64,000 bases of DNA. It comes from Pyxicephalus adspersus. Lineage: Eukaryota; Chordata; Amphibia; Anura; Pyxicephalidae. Positions 11,336 to 23,443 of this stretch are shown here, one piece after another. How positions within the stretch are numbered: position 1 is the stretch's first letter; each line of letters begins with the position of its first letter. The stretch lies in assembly GCF_032062135.1 (NCBI RefSeq), contig NC_092859.1, forward strand, positions 51,025,331-51,089,330. The letters run 5' to 3'. Under the pieces are notes generated by a model, which did not search any database, was not told the DNA's origin, and saw nothing but the letters and a program-made list of their open reading frames with translations. Both the position numbers and the translations under genes were made by a program.

Positions 11336-13665
11336 CGTAAATGCCTGTAACCTTATTTCTATAACCAAAAATCTTACAACACCAACCATTATCCCACATG
11401 ACTCTTCTCACAAAGGGAAGAAAGCTGTTCCTTTTGTCAAGAGATTCAGTGAATACTAGCAATGCTCAGCATGCAAATCTACCTCATCTGCCACAAACTC
11501 TGTTCAAAGTGGTTTGATTTATTCACTCCTACTTATAGTAACTATATTACAACAACAAAAATTACATTTGCTTAATCCGATATTCTGAAATTAGAAAAAC
11601 TAAAATACAGTAGTACTAAGATAGTAAAATATTGACAGCCATTGGCTATACATTATTACAATTTTCCATCCAATTTATCTCTTTGAGGAGTTGAGCCATC
11701 TTGGATTGCAATAGTCAATGAGGTAACTAATGGGTTATATTTATGGGATGGGATGAGGCCTCAACTTATTTTTAAGTTGTACTTTAAATCATAATTACAC
11801 TAGGTATAATTAATCATACAATATAACTTTATAATGAATTTGAACAGATCACCCATACAGGTAGAATGCACATTTCTAACAAAAATAAAGTTAGTTGAGC
11901 AGTTGTTGGCCAGCTGGGAGCACATGCTGTTAGCATACTTGAGAACTATTTGTTATTAATGTGGACAAAAAATGATAATCAAGGTGCTCTGGTATTGGCA
12001 CAGCTACACTTGTGGTGCCAGAAATGCATGTTAATTGTCTTTTCTATTTATTTCTAAAGCAATATATTGCAATTGACAACTGTTTTTTAACATATTGTCC
12101 AAATGCATCTTCCCCAACAATGATTTGTATGTAATGTAACCATACATTTTAATACATCTATGGTTTTACGTTTCCCTATTTCAGTATGTAAAAGATTAAA
12201 ATTTTTTTGAGTATATTCTCTCACAGGGCCACCTTCCTTCTTTTCTTGAAGATAATTTGGTCATACTGGGATGAAAATACTCCCTTGTGCAGGGGTTTAT
12301 TAATTTCCAGGAAAAAACAGAGGCAGCTTGGAAAGCCTTGGAAAGTTTCCGTGGACACCAACGCTAAGATGCACATGACAGCTGGGCAGTGTTTAGGCAG
12401 GTAAGAACAGTTTTGAAGAAGGGACATCCCCTGTCCCTTTTTGCAACACCTACCTACCTGAATCGCCCATGTTAAAAGGGGACTTTAGTTCCACTTTAAC
12501 TAAAGGAATTATGATCTTACAGATATCTAATAGACTTTGAGTGTTGCCAGTGGAATGTCTGAAAACATGAACCATTAGCTTATTGAACTTTTGTGTTTTG
12601 GTGGTCTCTCTGGTATTGGTATCCATATTTCCCCTTAAGAATTTATTGTACAAGTATGCAGGCAGCCAAAAATCATTTACTAATTCATTTAAAGTTGCAG
12701 AAATTTCACCTGTCAGGGTTGGAAACTGTACTGCACAACAGGATACTCAAGATACCTGAGAAACTATCTTCATAGTAGGTTCTGATAGGTGTGTATCCCA
12801 TGCTCTACAATCCAGGGGTAAGTAACCATATCGTCTAATGCACAGTAAAGATTCTAGGTGTAAACTGATACATTGCCATTTGGGGCTTTGTAGTGCTACT
12901 TGGTATTTATTTTCTTTTATTATTTTGTTATTCCCCCAGAAGGACAGCTACATGCAGGATTTAGCTTTAAAAACACACTACATTGGTCATTCATTGTTGG
13001 TAAACAGTATGAACACAGCTTATCACTGCTTGTTTTGTTGCTTTTGAAAACATATATAACATATCATCCTGGCAAGGTATAATTGGACCTACACATAATT
13101 TGAGTTAGAATATAAACTTTATTATAAAAAAAAAGTTATTAAAGATTGCATACATGCAAATTTCTTAATATCATGTGGAGTTAATATCATGTAAAGTCTA
13201 CTATACATCAATAGCCTAGCCAGAAACATTAGAAAAAGTCAGATAGGAGCACCCCTTTCCAGAAAAGTTTACATTCAGATAACCAAAATCAGAGGTTTGT
13301 ATTGTCAAAATTTGGGTCCTCTCCAAAAAATGGCAGCCAAACAGACTCTTGTAGTGACCTATTTTGCAGGACATATGCTTCTTCAACCTAATTCCGCCAG
13401 TAAGTATGTACAAAGTAAGCTAATTGATAAACTGAATAAATAAAATATAACAACCCTTAATTTGGATCTCCCATCCTTGGTGTTTACAATTGTATTTACA
13501 ATGGTATTCGTAATGTCACCTCATTTGCCTTGATTTTTGTTGTTTTGCTGCCTTTCTGCTTAATAAAATAGTAAAGTAATATTCTGATCAGTGCATAATT
13601 ACACTTGATATTTCTCTCTCACACACATTACCATATATACATACATATCATATACTATACTTACA
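10002..13665. other. Mostly unassigned interval
   Basis: Apart from the TA microsatellite at 11291 and a family B-like end near 12490-12503 (TTTAGTTCCACTTTAA), I see no gene or repeat I can name. Confidence 0.55.
11291..11334. repeat. (TA)n microsatellite
   Basis: 22 TA units without interruption. Confidence 0.97.
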
Positions 13666-14067
13666 TACCGTGTTTCCCCGATGATAAGGCATCCCCATCA
13701 AATAAGCCACCCCCCAATTTTTGCTCAAACAATTAAAATAAAGCACCCCCTGCAAATAAGACATCCTCAGATACCTGATACTGTGTGCCTCTGTGTGACT
13801 CCTCGATGCTGGAGTGATCAGAAGGGGACAATCAATGACACATGAGTGATCAGAAGGGGACAATCAATGGCACATGAGTGATCAGAAGGGGACAATCAAT
13901 GGCACATGAGTGATTTTAAATAATAAATAATTAATAATAAATGATAAATGTGTACTGTAGTCTTCTTCATGGAAAAATAAGACATCCTCCTGAAAATAAG
14001 ACCTAGGGCATATTTTGGCATTTCAAAAAATATAAGACAGTGCCTTATCATAGGGGAAACAGGGTAT
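13666..14067. mobile_element. MITE with TGTTTCCCCGATGATAAGG ends, containing a tandem repeat
   Basis: Left CCGTGTTTCCCCGATGATAAG and right CTTATCATAGGGGAAACAGGG are inverted repeats next to TA. Further inverted ATAAGAC modules lie inside. The interior holds the 32-bp tandem array at 13814. Confidence 0.75.
13814..13916. repeat. Tandem repeat, 32-bp unit x 3.2
   Basis: The unit begins GTGATCAGAAGGGGACAATC and ends AATGGCACATGA. Three nearly perfect units with no unique spacers sit inside a MITE. Confidence 0.92.
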
Positions 14068-15386
14068 ATATACATATACCATATATACATATACACACAC
14101 ACTACCATATATGAATCCTAAATAGTATGCATATCAGTGGGTTGTCATTGTCCACTGTTTGTTGATCCTAACACTAGCATTTCAGGATGGAAATTAAGAT
14201 AGGAAACATTCTTTCCAATAAAGTCCATGACTTACACTGTATGTAATGAGAGCAGATAATTCCATATGATAACAAACCAGTTGCTCACATACTCACACGA
14301 TGACTCAGCTGAGTCATGAACAAAGGAGTATAGATTATGTCAGTCTATACAGATGTGTCACAGAAAACTGTGATGTGATTTACTGGAAATAAAAAAAAGT
14401 CAGTGTGAGGTTTAATCGTCAAAATGATAAGAGGTAAATGACTATGTATGAACTTTCCTAATGATTTGGCATAAACCATTTGTAAGAGTTCCAAGCTGTG
14501 TCAGCCTTCATGTTACACAAATGTTACATTTAAACTCAGAAAATCAAACAAAAGCAAGAAAATTAACAAAGTATTTGTGTGTCATTGCTGTTTGTTATTT
14601 TGTACTTGTCATCAAGCACAGCACTATCTCCAAGATACACATGCTGTAAGATAAGGGTTGTACTATCAGGCCTTGGGTTTGTGATTTGCATTTGATCAAT
14701 TTTTTATACATGATGCCACATCCTAACAATGCCCAATATACATTTTTTCAAACAATGACTTATACTTTTAATTAATATTAATTAACTACCCATCCAAATA
14801 TACCATTAATTAGTTAAATTATACATAATACAAAATTTATGTATACAAAATGTTTACAAATGTATACAAAATTTTTAATTTACTATTTTAAGACCTTTCC
14901 ACCTCAATTATAGCTATCATTGCTCCATTCTTACCCCATCTTCATGCCTCATAGAGAAATGTTGCAGGCAGATCATATAGCCAGCCAATACCAAGCTGAG
15001 CAACCTGTCCCTCCTCTGCCTCTCCGCATATAAAGGCAGGAATGCCAGCTGCTTACCACATGGAGACCTTGCCCCCCCCCCCCAAAACAGACCAATGTTT
15101 TTGTAGTAGACATGGGGCACATGAAGCCCAAGAAAGTCTTGATGGATGGAAATAATCCATCCATCAATCAGACTGAAATTTGCAATGCTAGTCCAGACAA
15201 TCGGTTATAGCAGTGGGGCTTTGCGCTTCATTTGTCCCAGAGGAGCACTGCAGGACCCGTAAGATCTAATCCAGGTAGGTATTCTAAAAGACAAAAAGGT
15301 TTTTACAAAAAAAAAGAAACTTTTCTTAACAATAAGAAAGAAACTGTTCTTAACAATTAAACAATAGTAAATTGAAGTTCTTGATA
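14068..15386. other. Unassigned interval
   Basis: Starts with a short ATAC/CA microsatellite (to about 14103). A C10 run lies at about 15073. No coding signal. Confidence 0.55.
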
Positions 15387-15584
15387 TCAAAACAATGAAA
15401 ATACAGGAATATAATGCAATTTATAACTTTTTAATAGTTCTTGAGTATCTTTTAAGGATGAAGGTAGAATTAAAACAAAGGAATGTAAATAATCATCTAC
15501 CAATTGTCTGGTATTGACTGCCATAGGATAGAGATCTACATGCTTAAAAATCCTCCCTAATAGCTGTACTATACTGTTCCACAT
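15387..15584 (-). pseudogene. Penelope-like RT fragment, upstream part, inverted
   Basis: On the minus strand the frame carries a QLVDDYLHSFVLILPSSLKD block and an LLKSY remnant. This is the region that precedes the first catalytic Asp block in Penelope-like RTs. The next part of the same RT lies on the opposite strand at 15652, so the element is arranged head to head. Confidence 0.7.
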
Positions 15585-15639
15585 GAACGAGGTATACAGA
15601 CAATTGAGTTTTCTAAGCGAGACAAGCCATTCTGATAAT

Positions 15640-16080
15640 CAACAAAATTAATTGGTGATCTCCTTATTGACTTACATTCTGAATAGGAATGTGTTTACGT
15701 TTGATGATGTCATCTACCTCCAGGTACAGGTGGTAGCAATGAGGACAAAAGGTGCCCCCACCTATACTAACCTGTACCTGGGAGGATGTGATAAGGGTTT
15801 ATTCTCAGTTGAGGTCTTGTCAATATACTTCCACAAGATTTTAATATGGTGTAGGTATATTGATGACGTATTTGTCATCTAGACAGGAACATCTACATTT
15901 TTTATTTAATTTTTTGAACTTCTAAAACAAAACAAATACAATTTAAATTACACAATGGAAGTAAATACTTTGTCAATTTCTTTTCTAGACATGCAAATTG
16001 TGATAAATGTAAGGAAACACTATTTTATCAACCAATAGTGCACATCCTATTGCCCTGAAAAATAGCATTACATACTCTCA
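15640..16080 (+). pseudogene. Penelope-like RT fragment with YIDD motif
   Basis: Encodes LLTYILNRNVF, VVAMRTKGAPTYTNLYLGG (family pattern AMGTKCAPSYANLYLG), CRYIDDVFVI (YIDD near 15858-15870), then LNYTMEVNTLSISFLDMQI. A stop follows YIDDVFVI and others occur downstream. It resembles the RT at 35675-35920 on the minus strand but is a different, more diverged copy. Confidence 0.85.
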
Positions 16081-16094
16081 ATTTTTAAGGTAGC

Positions 16095-16150
16095 TGTTAG
16101 GAGGCGCTCTCTGGGCGTAAGATCCCAGCCGATACCTCACCGCAGGAGGT
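16095..16150 (+). repeat. Gypsy 5' LTR remnant (first ~56 bp)
   Basis: TGTTAGGAGGCGCTCTCTGG and the following CACCGCAGGAGG stretch match the start of the 3' LTR at 19099 with few differences. The match stops abruptly at GGAGG, so the rest of the LTR, gag and protease are deleted up to pol. Confidence 0.75.
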
Positions 16151-16324
16151 AAAGATTGCATTTTTTCTGCTTGATATGCCTTCCTCACCCGTAATTTTGG
16201 GGCTGTCTTGGTTGCGCAGACACAATCCCATAGTTGACTGAGGCTCGTGACAGATTGTTTAATGGGGTGAGAAATGTTATGAAAATTGTTTAGTAAGCTC
16301 ACTACCTCTCCATATTGCTGGTAC

Positions 16325-19015
16325 ATCCCTAAAGAAGCTGCTCAATCCTTATTCAGACTTCTCGGATGTATTCTCTCCTCAGGCCCCAGCTCACCTTCCA
16401 CCTTACCAGGCCTATGACTGCCCAATAGACCTGCTTCCAAGTACTATGCCACCCCGAGGGCACCTCTATATTCTCACTGTCCCTGAAAATTTGACCTTGA
16501 AAATGTATATAAAAAAAAAATTTGGAAAAGGGCTTTATCCAGCCTTCTACATCCCCTGCTGGGGCTGGTTTCTTTTCTGAGGAAAAGAAAGACGGTAGCC
16601 TAAGACCATGTATTGACTAAACAAAAACACCATTAAACAAAAACACCACCGTTAAACAAAATTACCATTAAGAACAGATACCCTTTACCCCGTATCGATG
16701 ACCTGTTTTGCCACGTAGTCAATGCCCAAGTTTTTTAAACTTTACCTAAGGGGGGCCTACAACCTCATCAGAATAAGGCAGGGGGATGAGTGAAAAACTG
16801 CTTTTACTACTAGGGATGGGCATTATAAGTACCTGGCTATACCATTTGGGTTATGCAATGTCCTCACAGTCTTCCAGGACTTTTTGATTTTCTTGGGAAA
16901 TTTGTAGTAGTTTACTTGGACAATATTTTAGTCTTTTCACCTTCTCTGGCCCAGCATCGTGTGCATGTTAAGGCAGTTCTTCAGAAACTTAGGGAGAACC
17001 ATTTGTATGCCAAATTAGAGAAGTGTGTGTTCAAAGTCCAAGTTCCTTTCTTAGGTTACATTGTTTCTGATCAGGGTCTAACGATTGATCTGGCCAAGGT
17101 CATGGCTGTCCTTGATTGGCCTCCAAGCCCACCAATTTGAAGGCCCTACAAAGATTCCTAGGTTTCACCATTTTTTATAGGAGATTTAATAGGAACTATT
17201 CGGTCATAGTCACTCCACTTACTGATCTGACACGGAAGGGAGCAAATCCTTCCCAGTGGCCAACCCAGGCTTGTGAAGCTTGTGAAGTTTTGCTCTGTCC
17301 CTATCCTTGTACATCCAGATACTCAGCAACCCTTCTTTGTGGAGGTAGATGCATCTGAACTTGGGGTAGGAGCAATTTTGTCCCAGTACAGGGGGAACCC
17401 AGAACATTTACACCCTTGCGCCTTCTTTTCCCATAATTTTTTCTCCAGCAGAACAAAACTATGATATTGGAAATCGGCTATCAAGCTAGCTTTTGAGGAG
17501 TGGAGACACTGGTTGGAGGGGGCAGAGCATCCAGTAACTGTATTTACTGACCATAAGAATCTAGAGTATATAGAGGGAGCTAAAAGGTTAAATTCCTGAC
17601 AAGCACATTGGGCAGTATTTTTTTCATGTTTTAACTTTACCATTACATACAGACAGGGGTCCAAAAATGTTAAGGCCGATGCCCTATCACGTAATTTTCC
17701 TGAAGCTGGCTCCCACACAGATTATGTGACTGAATCCATCCTTCCTTCTCACTGTTTGCTTGGGGATAATATCTGCTAGTTCCCTTTCCCCTGATCTATC
17801 AGCCCTGTTAGAGCCTCATCAGTCTGACCCACCTCCAGGCAAACCCTCAGGACGGTTTTATGTACCACAGCCTCTACACCTGCATGTCCTCCCGCAGTTT
17901 CATGAATCCAAGGTTACTGGACACCCGGGAGAGAAAAAAAATTTGGCGTTACTGGTACGCCACGTGTGGTAGTCGTCCCTTCCTGAGGATACTCGAGCAT
18001 TTGTACCACGTGTGCTCGTAGTAAGACTCCTTGTGCAGCTCCAGTGGGTACCCTTCAGCCACTGCCTGTCCCTGACAAACCCTGGTTGCATATTGCGATT
18101 GATTTCATAGTGGACCTATCAGTGTCCAAAGGATGCACTTTTTACCCCTTCACAAACTGCCTACGGTGAAGGAATTATCACAACTTTTTATTGAGAATAT
18201 TTTCCGGTTGCATGGTATCCCAGACAATGTAGTCTCTGATAGAGGTGTGCACTTTGTGTCCCAATTTTGGCATTCATTTTGTGCACTCCCTTTCCTTTTC
18301 CTTTGGATTTTATCCTGAAACTAACAGCCAGACGGAAAAAGGACCAATCGATCGTTAGAGCAATATCTCTTCTGCTTTGTGTCAGGAGAATGGGCAAATT
18401 ACCTTCCATTTGTGGAGTTCCCCTTTAACAATGCTGTACATTCATCGACTAATATGTCTCCTTTTCAGTATCTGGGTGGACGGAATCCATAATTCTCTTC
18501 TCTGTCTGGTCCCCCCTCCAACATGCCTTTGTTGGAAGATTGGCTCACCCGTATGACCACAATTTGATCTCAAGTACAACAAAATTGAAAGCAGGCTTCC
18601 GGGCAGCAGAAACGATTTGCTGATCGACAGCGTTCCAAAGAGCTAAAATTTTCTCCAGGGGATTTAGTTTGAGTTTCAACCCGAAATATTGCCCTTCGCC
18701 AACCTTCCACCAAGCTTGTGCCAAAATTCATAGGCACATACCCTATTGCTGAGAGAATAAACAAAGCAACTTATAGGGTAACCCTGCCTTGATCTGTTAG
18801 GAGTGTAGACTCCTTCCATGTCTCCTTATTAAAATCAGCAGCTAATGCAAGAGACCCCCCCCCCCACCTTGGATGTAGAAGGTGAGCCTGAGTTTGAGGT
18901 TGACAAAATTTTAGATTCCTGTTGGGTACAGAATTCTCTCCAGTATTTGATTGATAAGAAAGGTTACGGTTCAGAGGAAAGGAGCTGGGTTCCAGCACAT
19001 CAAGTTCATGTGTAA
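16325..19015 (+). pseudogene. Ty3/Gypsy (chromovirus-type) pol remnant: RT, RNase H, integrase, chromodomain
   Basis: Decayed pol in several frames. Order: FSDVFSP and YDCPIDLLP (about 16350-16440), an [14 protein letters not shown] block (about 16535-16575), RT with [12 protein letters not shown] (about 16905-16940), RNase H ([16 protein letters not shown] near 17340-17385, [10 protein letters not shown] near 17545), zinc-binding/integrase pieces (IAIDFIVDL near 18095; SDRGVHF near 18235) and a chromodomain-like tail (WVQNSLQYL .. KGYGSEERSWVPAHQVH, about 18925-19010). The RT active-site YLDD reads YLDN, which together with the many stops marks it as dead. Gag and protease are absent. A chromodomain at the integrase end is typical of vertebrate chromoviral Gypsy elements. 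Confidence 0.9.
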
Positions 19016-19098
19016 GCGTTAAATATAAGGTTTCACAACAAAAACCCTGAAAAAAAGCGGGTGGAGGGTCCAGAGGCCCCTTCTTGGGAGGGGGGTAA

Positions 19099-19800
19099 TG
19101 TTAGGAGGCGCTCTCTGGGCATAAAATCCCAGGCGATACCTCACCGCAGGAGGGCACGCGCAGCCTATTCCCTCTGTCGGCTGTGCTCACGGCAACACTG
19201 GGGTTGTGGGATCGGTGCTGAGGTTTTCCCTCAGCATCCTCTGCACTGAGGCTGCACAGCTGAAGGGAACTGAGTTGTGTGCAGCTCATTAGCAGAGTAG
19301 TCCCTGTTAAATCCTGTCTGTCATTGGCTGCTGGGGATTTATAGCCCCTCTGCTCCTAGTCAGAGGTGCCTGTTATAGCGGCTGACCTGTGTTGGATTGT
19401 TTTGTGACTTTTCTCTGTTACTGACCTGCGCCTATTTCTGACTAACCATTTGAACGCTCCCTGGACCGACCTCTGCTTGTGACCCCGACTCTGTTTTTGC
19501 CTTTGCCCCTTGTACTTCACTGGATTTACAGATTTCCCATGTGTTTGACCTCGGCTAGTTTTTGGATTTCCTGACATTTCTTACACTGCATTTGTGGCTC
19601 TGTAGTCTGCATTGGTGGGCGCCTGGTCGGCTGCCGGCCTATCTCCAGACACCATCCTTTGCGCACCAAGTCCTGAGGCAACCGAGTGCTGAGAGACACA
19701 ACCAGTGTCCCGAGGCTGAGCGGGGTCTGCTATAGGTGAAGACTGTGGCATAGATTGGGGGATTGGTGTCTGGGGAATACCGGTATGATCCGGGCCTTAA
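19099..19800 (+). repeat. Gypsy 3' LTR (end approximate)
   Basis: Begins TGTTAGGAGGCGCTCTCTGG directly after a polypurine tract (GGGAGGGGGG, about 19087-19096), as expected for the U3 start. The same first 56 bp recur at 16095. The right edge is a guess: no matching full 5' LTR exists and no target duplication was found. Confidence 0.65.
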
Positions 19801-21207
19801 GTTACAAAGTTTGCTCTGATTAAACAGATTTTGAAGTAACTGCTAAAGATCTAAGACTGAGACTGAGTTCTATCCTAGAATGAATATGATCAGGTACTTT
19901 TGAAATCTAGGATAGAGACAAACTCAAATGGAAATATAAGTGTAGCAACACAATTATCCAATCAATATGATGAAATATGTCACAGATCTCTGTGATTCCC
20001 CTATTCTGCTTCACTCACCTTGCTGGAAGGAATAACTCTCCTCAGGAATATCATTCACAGGTTGCTTCCTGATCTAGATCACGTGACTGTCAGCTGCCCC
20101 TTTACCTTAGAGGGCTAGAGTATTCTTCGCGAACCATCTGATGGTTTGAATTTTGCGGGATGTACGACTTCCTGACATTATATTACCTGAATGGCCCACA
20201 GCTACCTCGCTCCTCAACAGCAAACCGACTGCACCGCAAGCTCCTCCATGACACTCGGCTGATAGATCTCCAAGCCGATCACCAGGACGCCACTCTCCTC
20301 CTTCTACGACATCCTAGCGTGTCAAATCGCCACGCTGAAAATGGTTTTCTTTGACTCCTGAGTTACTGCTAGTGTTGCCATCGGAACCTTCCATTTATTT
20401 TCTTTATTCATCCACAAAATTTCTAAGCCACCATGCGTTATTGGATTAACTCCAACATCAGTTCTTAAGGCCACCTGCTATACCTAGATGGACGGCTCAT
20501 CCGCCTCCAAGAAGGGACTTCATGTTTTTGTCAAAGAAGTTTCTCATACCTTGTTGGACTTCTCATCTACTGGTAGCTATGTCTAATTTAAAATTATTTA
20601 CCACTGGTGGCCCTGATAACCATTATTTTGTTTTAGTAAATTAGAATGCCTCTTAGAGTGCCAGGCTGACACGACTTGGGGCTGCCAGTGGGCAATTGAG
20701 CTATAGTGTAAATCCCCAATTTGTTGGCCCTGATGTGTTTGAGATATCTACACCACTAAAATAAAGGCAGGTGGTGTATACTTGTTTTCTTAATGGCTTA
20801 GGCTCACTTGAAGATATCATTCCCTGAACTCCTTGGTTTATTTTAGCTGGAATTCAGCGAATGGCTCTTTACATACCTACATCATCCGTTTTCCTGCCCT
20901 ATATTTTAGCTAATGTGATTTTATAAATGTTTGAAATATCGGGTGGAAATACCTTAGTTGCTTGGTAAATATGTTTTTCTTATTATTTATGGTTCTGTGG
21001 GTTCCCCTAGGTTGGACTTATTTGTTAATTTGTTGTTTGTCTGTTTGACTCCGTCCGCTGTACACAGACACTTCCCCCACATAGGCCTACCCTCTTGCTA
21101 GACGGAAATTTGGGATCTTTGGGATCCCGCTCTAGTTCTTCACCCCACGGACGAGGACTTAGCCCGTCTCGCCCGTCTGGTGTCCTTCTCCTCGCCCCTT
21201 CCTCCCA

Positions 21208-21783
21208 ATGTCATCAATACACAATCAATCACAAACAATCAGAATCCGCACCCTTAATGTTAAGGGTCTTAATAGCTCTAACAAGCGTTCGCAACTATTA
21301 TATACACAACACAAAGCAAGAGTAAATATCTTAATTCTCCAGGAGACGCATTTTCAATTCAACAAGATCCCCTTTCTCCGCAACCGTTATTACTCCACCT
21401 GGTTTCACAGCTCTAATCCTGAATCCAGAACTAAAGAAGTTTCTATAGCATTCCAAGAAACCCTGCCAGTACGGATAATAGACTCCCGCTCTGATCCCCA
21501 GGGCAGGTACCTGATTCTCAATGTCTCTATATGGGACAAGAAATTTACGTTTGCCTCCATTTATGCACCCAACCATCAACCTACAGCGGCCACATCCCAA
21601 TATTTGGAGATTTTGAAAGGGTTTGCGGAGGGGTCTATCATTGTGGGAGGGAACCTGAATTTTGAAATGGACCCCCGCATTGATACCTCATCAGGGAAAA
21701 CCCCAATCTCCTATTCCAAGTTAAATTCCCTATGCTCTAAATTGCATGACCTTAGATTAATAGATATCTGGCGTACCCCATGA
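21208..21783 (+). pseudogene. L1 ORF2 endonuclease domain, 191 aa then stop
   Basis: An AP-endonuclease-like domain with LNVKGLNSSNKR, LQETHFQ, DPQGRYLILN, IYAPN and IIVGGNLNF. The motif normally GGDLN/GDFN reads GGNLN, so the catalytic Asp is Asn. Reading is lost after DIWRTP, where a stop and frameshift precede a recognisable DY..F and SRIDY remnant near 21785-21845. Confidence 0.85.
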
Positions 21784-22461
21784 CCAAAGACTATACCTTT
21801 TATTCAAACCCGCATAATATGTATTCCCGCATAGATTATATCCTAGTGAGTCATCCTGTACTTTATTGGCATCCTGGTACTTTCATAGATCCTTGTCCCT
21901 GGTCCGACCATTCCTCAGTCTCCCTTTCACTTTAAATCCCTCAAGTGGGCCCTAGAGAATGGACGTAGAAGTGTAATGACTCTCTTTTCAAAGACTCACT
22001 TTGCGCGAAGGCTTGATACTATTACCAATTTTATTGGGGACCATTTTTCGGACCCCACTTTCCTTCCTTTGCAATAGGAAGCTATGAAAGCGGTCCTTTG
22101 GGGGGCCTAATACAACAAGGAGCCAGACTCAAAAAGATTAGATCACAAGATATTAAACTCACATCTGACAAATGATGATCGCCATTTTAAGAGTATATTA
22201 CTCAACGAACAGGTTCCCCCTATGTCCTCCCTTGACCTACTAAACAGAAGCAAGTTGCTATCATGGTTCCCATATAGGCAATTGTCCTCCTTTGTAGCCT
22301 CATTTACTGACTCATCACTATTACATAGAGGCTTGATGGAATTTGAGAAGTTGGTTAGCTCGAGTGATCGCCCCACCCATAATTTTTCCAGGTTATATGG
22401 GCCGATTATTCAGAACTCTGATTCCACTGCTCCTATATACACTTGATATTGAGAGAGGGAA

Positions 22462-22990
22462 ATGGATGGACTCATAACTGCAGAAGACTGGGAAAAATTC
22501 CTTATTCTTACACATAAGCTCGCATTGACATGTAAAGCACAGGAGGTCAATTATAAGATCATATCTAGATGGTATTATTGCCCCTTAGGCTTACATAGAA
22601 TTTTACCTACACAGCCTGACAGATGTTGGCGTTGCCACTCGCAAACAGGGATAATGCTTCATCTATGGTGGGAATGTCCAATCATATCCCATTTTTGGAA
22701 TACGATTATCCAGTTATTCAGTGATTGTACCGAGTCTACCGTACCTAATAATCCTAAAGTAGCTCTCTTATCTATGGTCCCGGGTTTGCTCAAAAATATC
22801 ATAAAAGGTGCATTATGTCATTTTCCCACAGCCGTTAGGGCAATCCATTGCTCCTTCTATAGCAGACTGGGTTTCTGAGCTTGAAAAAATCCACTATATG
22901 GAAATGTTGGTCGCGGAGGATGATGATAGAATGGTACAGTTCAAAATAACTTGGTCAACCCGGGATTAGTTTAAAGCATCTTCCAGACTC
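22462..22990 (+). pseudogene. L1 ORF2 C-terminal fragment with zinc-knuckle motif
   Basis: The frame encodes the L1 ORF2 carboxy terminus: KLALTCKAQEVNYKI, RWYYCPLGLHRI, and a C-x2-C-x8-H-x4-C motif (CWRC ... HLWWEC) near 22624-22680. It follows the endonuclease part by about 700 bp, with no RT core between them. A frameshift near 22878 ends the open frame. Confidence 0.85.
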
Positions 22991-23443
22991 CAAATGTATC
23001 TATCTTAGAGATAATAATTGCTAGATGGATTCATATCCCAGTAATAAGGGGGTACTTTCTTCCTTTTTGAATTTATCATATCTGCTTTGTCTACCCCCTC
23101 CCCATGCTATTTTGTTGTATTTGTTTGTCTTTGTTGTAAGCATGTTCTTTATTATTTTTTTTCTGCCCAGATCACTGGATTATATTATGTGTCATATGTT
23201 TCTGTGAGAATTTATGATGATTCATATTTAGTTTGACTAATATGTGCAATTTTGTCCCATAAGGGTTACTATTGTCTAGTTTTTATGATTCTCAGGGTCT
23301 ATGTTGAATATATGTTTTATATATTGACCAATGGAGGTCAACACTGCTATGTTATGACTATGTTGTATGTGTTGCATGTATGTATTTTATTGTTCTGTAA
23401 GTTTTGTTTTTTGAAAACTCAAAAAAAATGATTGAAACAAAAA

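Larger units (their letters stand above)
20050..23443 (+). mobile_element. L1-group LINE with internal deletion of the RT
   Basis: The endonuclease is at 21208-21783 and the ORF2 C-terminal domain at about 22462-22960; the whole RT core between them is missing. The 3' end shows a terminal GAAAACTCAAAAAAAATG-type A-rich tail near 23420-23443. Upstream sequence (20160-21200) is probably 5' UTR plus ORF1 remnants, but I cannot align it confidently. The 5' boundary is approximate. Confidence 0.75.

Noticed and set aside
13814..13916. Three regularly spaced ~32-bp repeats resembling a CRISPR array
   Set aside because: The units are contiguous with no unique spacers, lie inside a MITE, and the genome is eukaryotic.
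17323..17718. 131-codon open frame on the minus strand
   Set aside because: Antisense to the Gypsy RNase H region, which has clear DAS and TDH motifs on the + strand.
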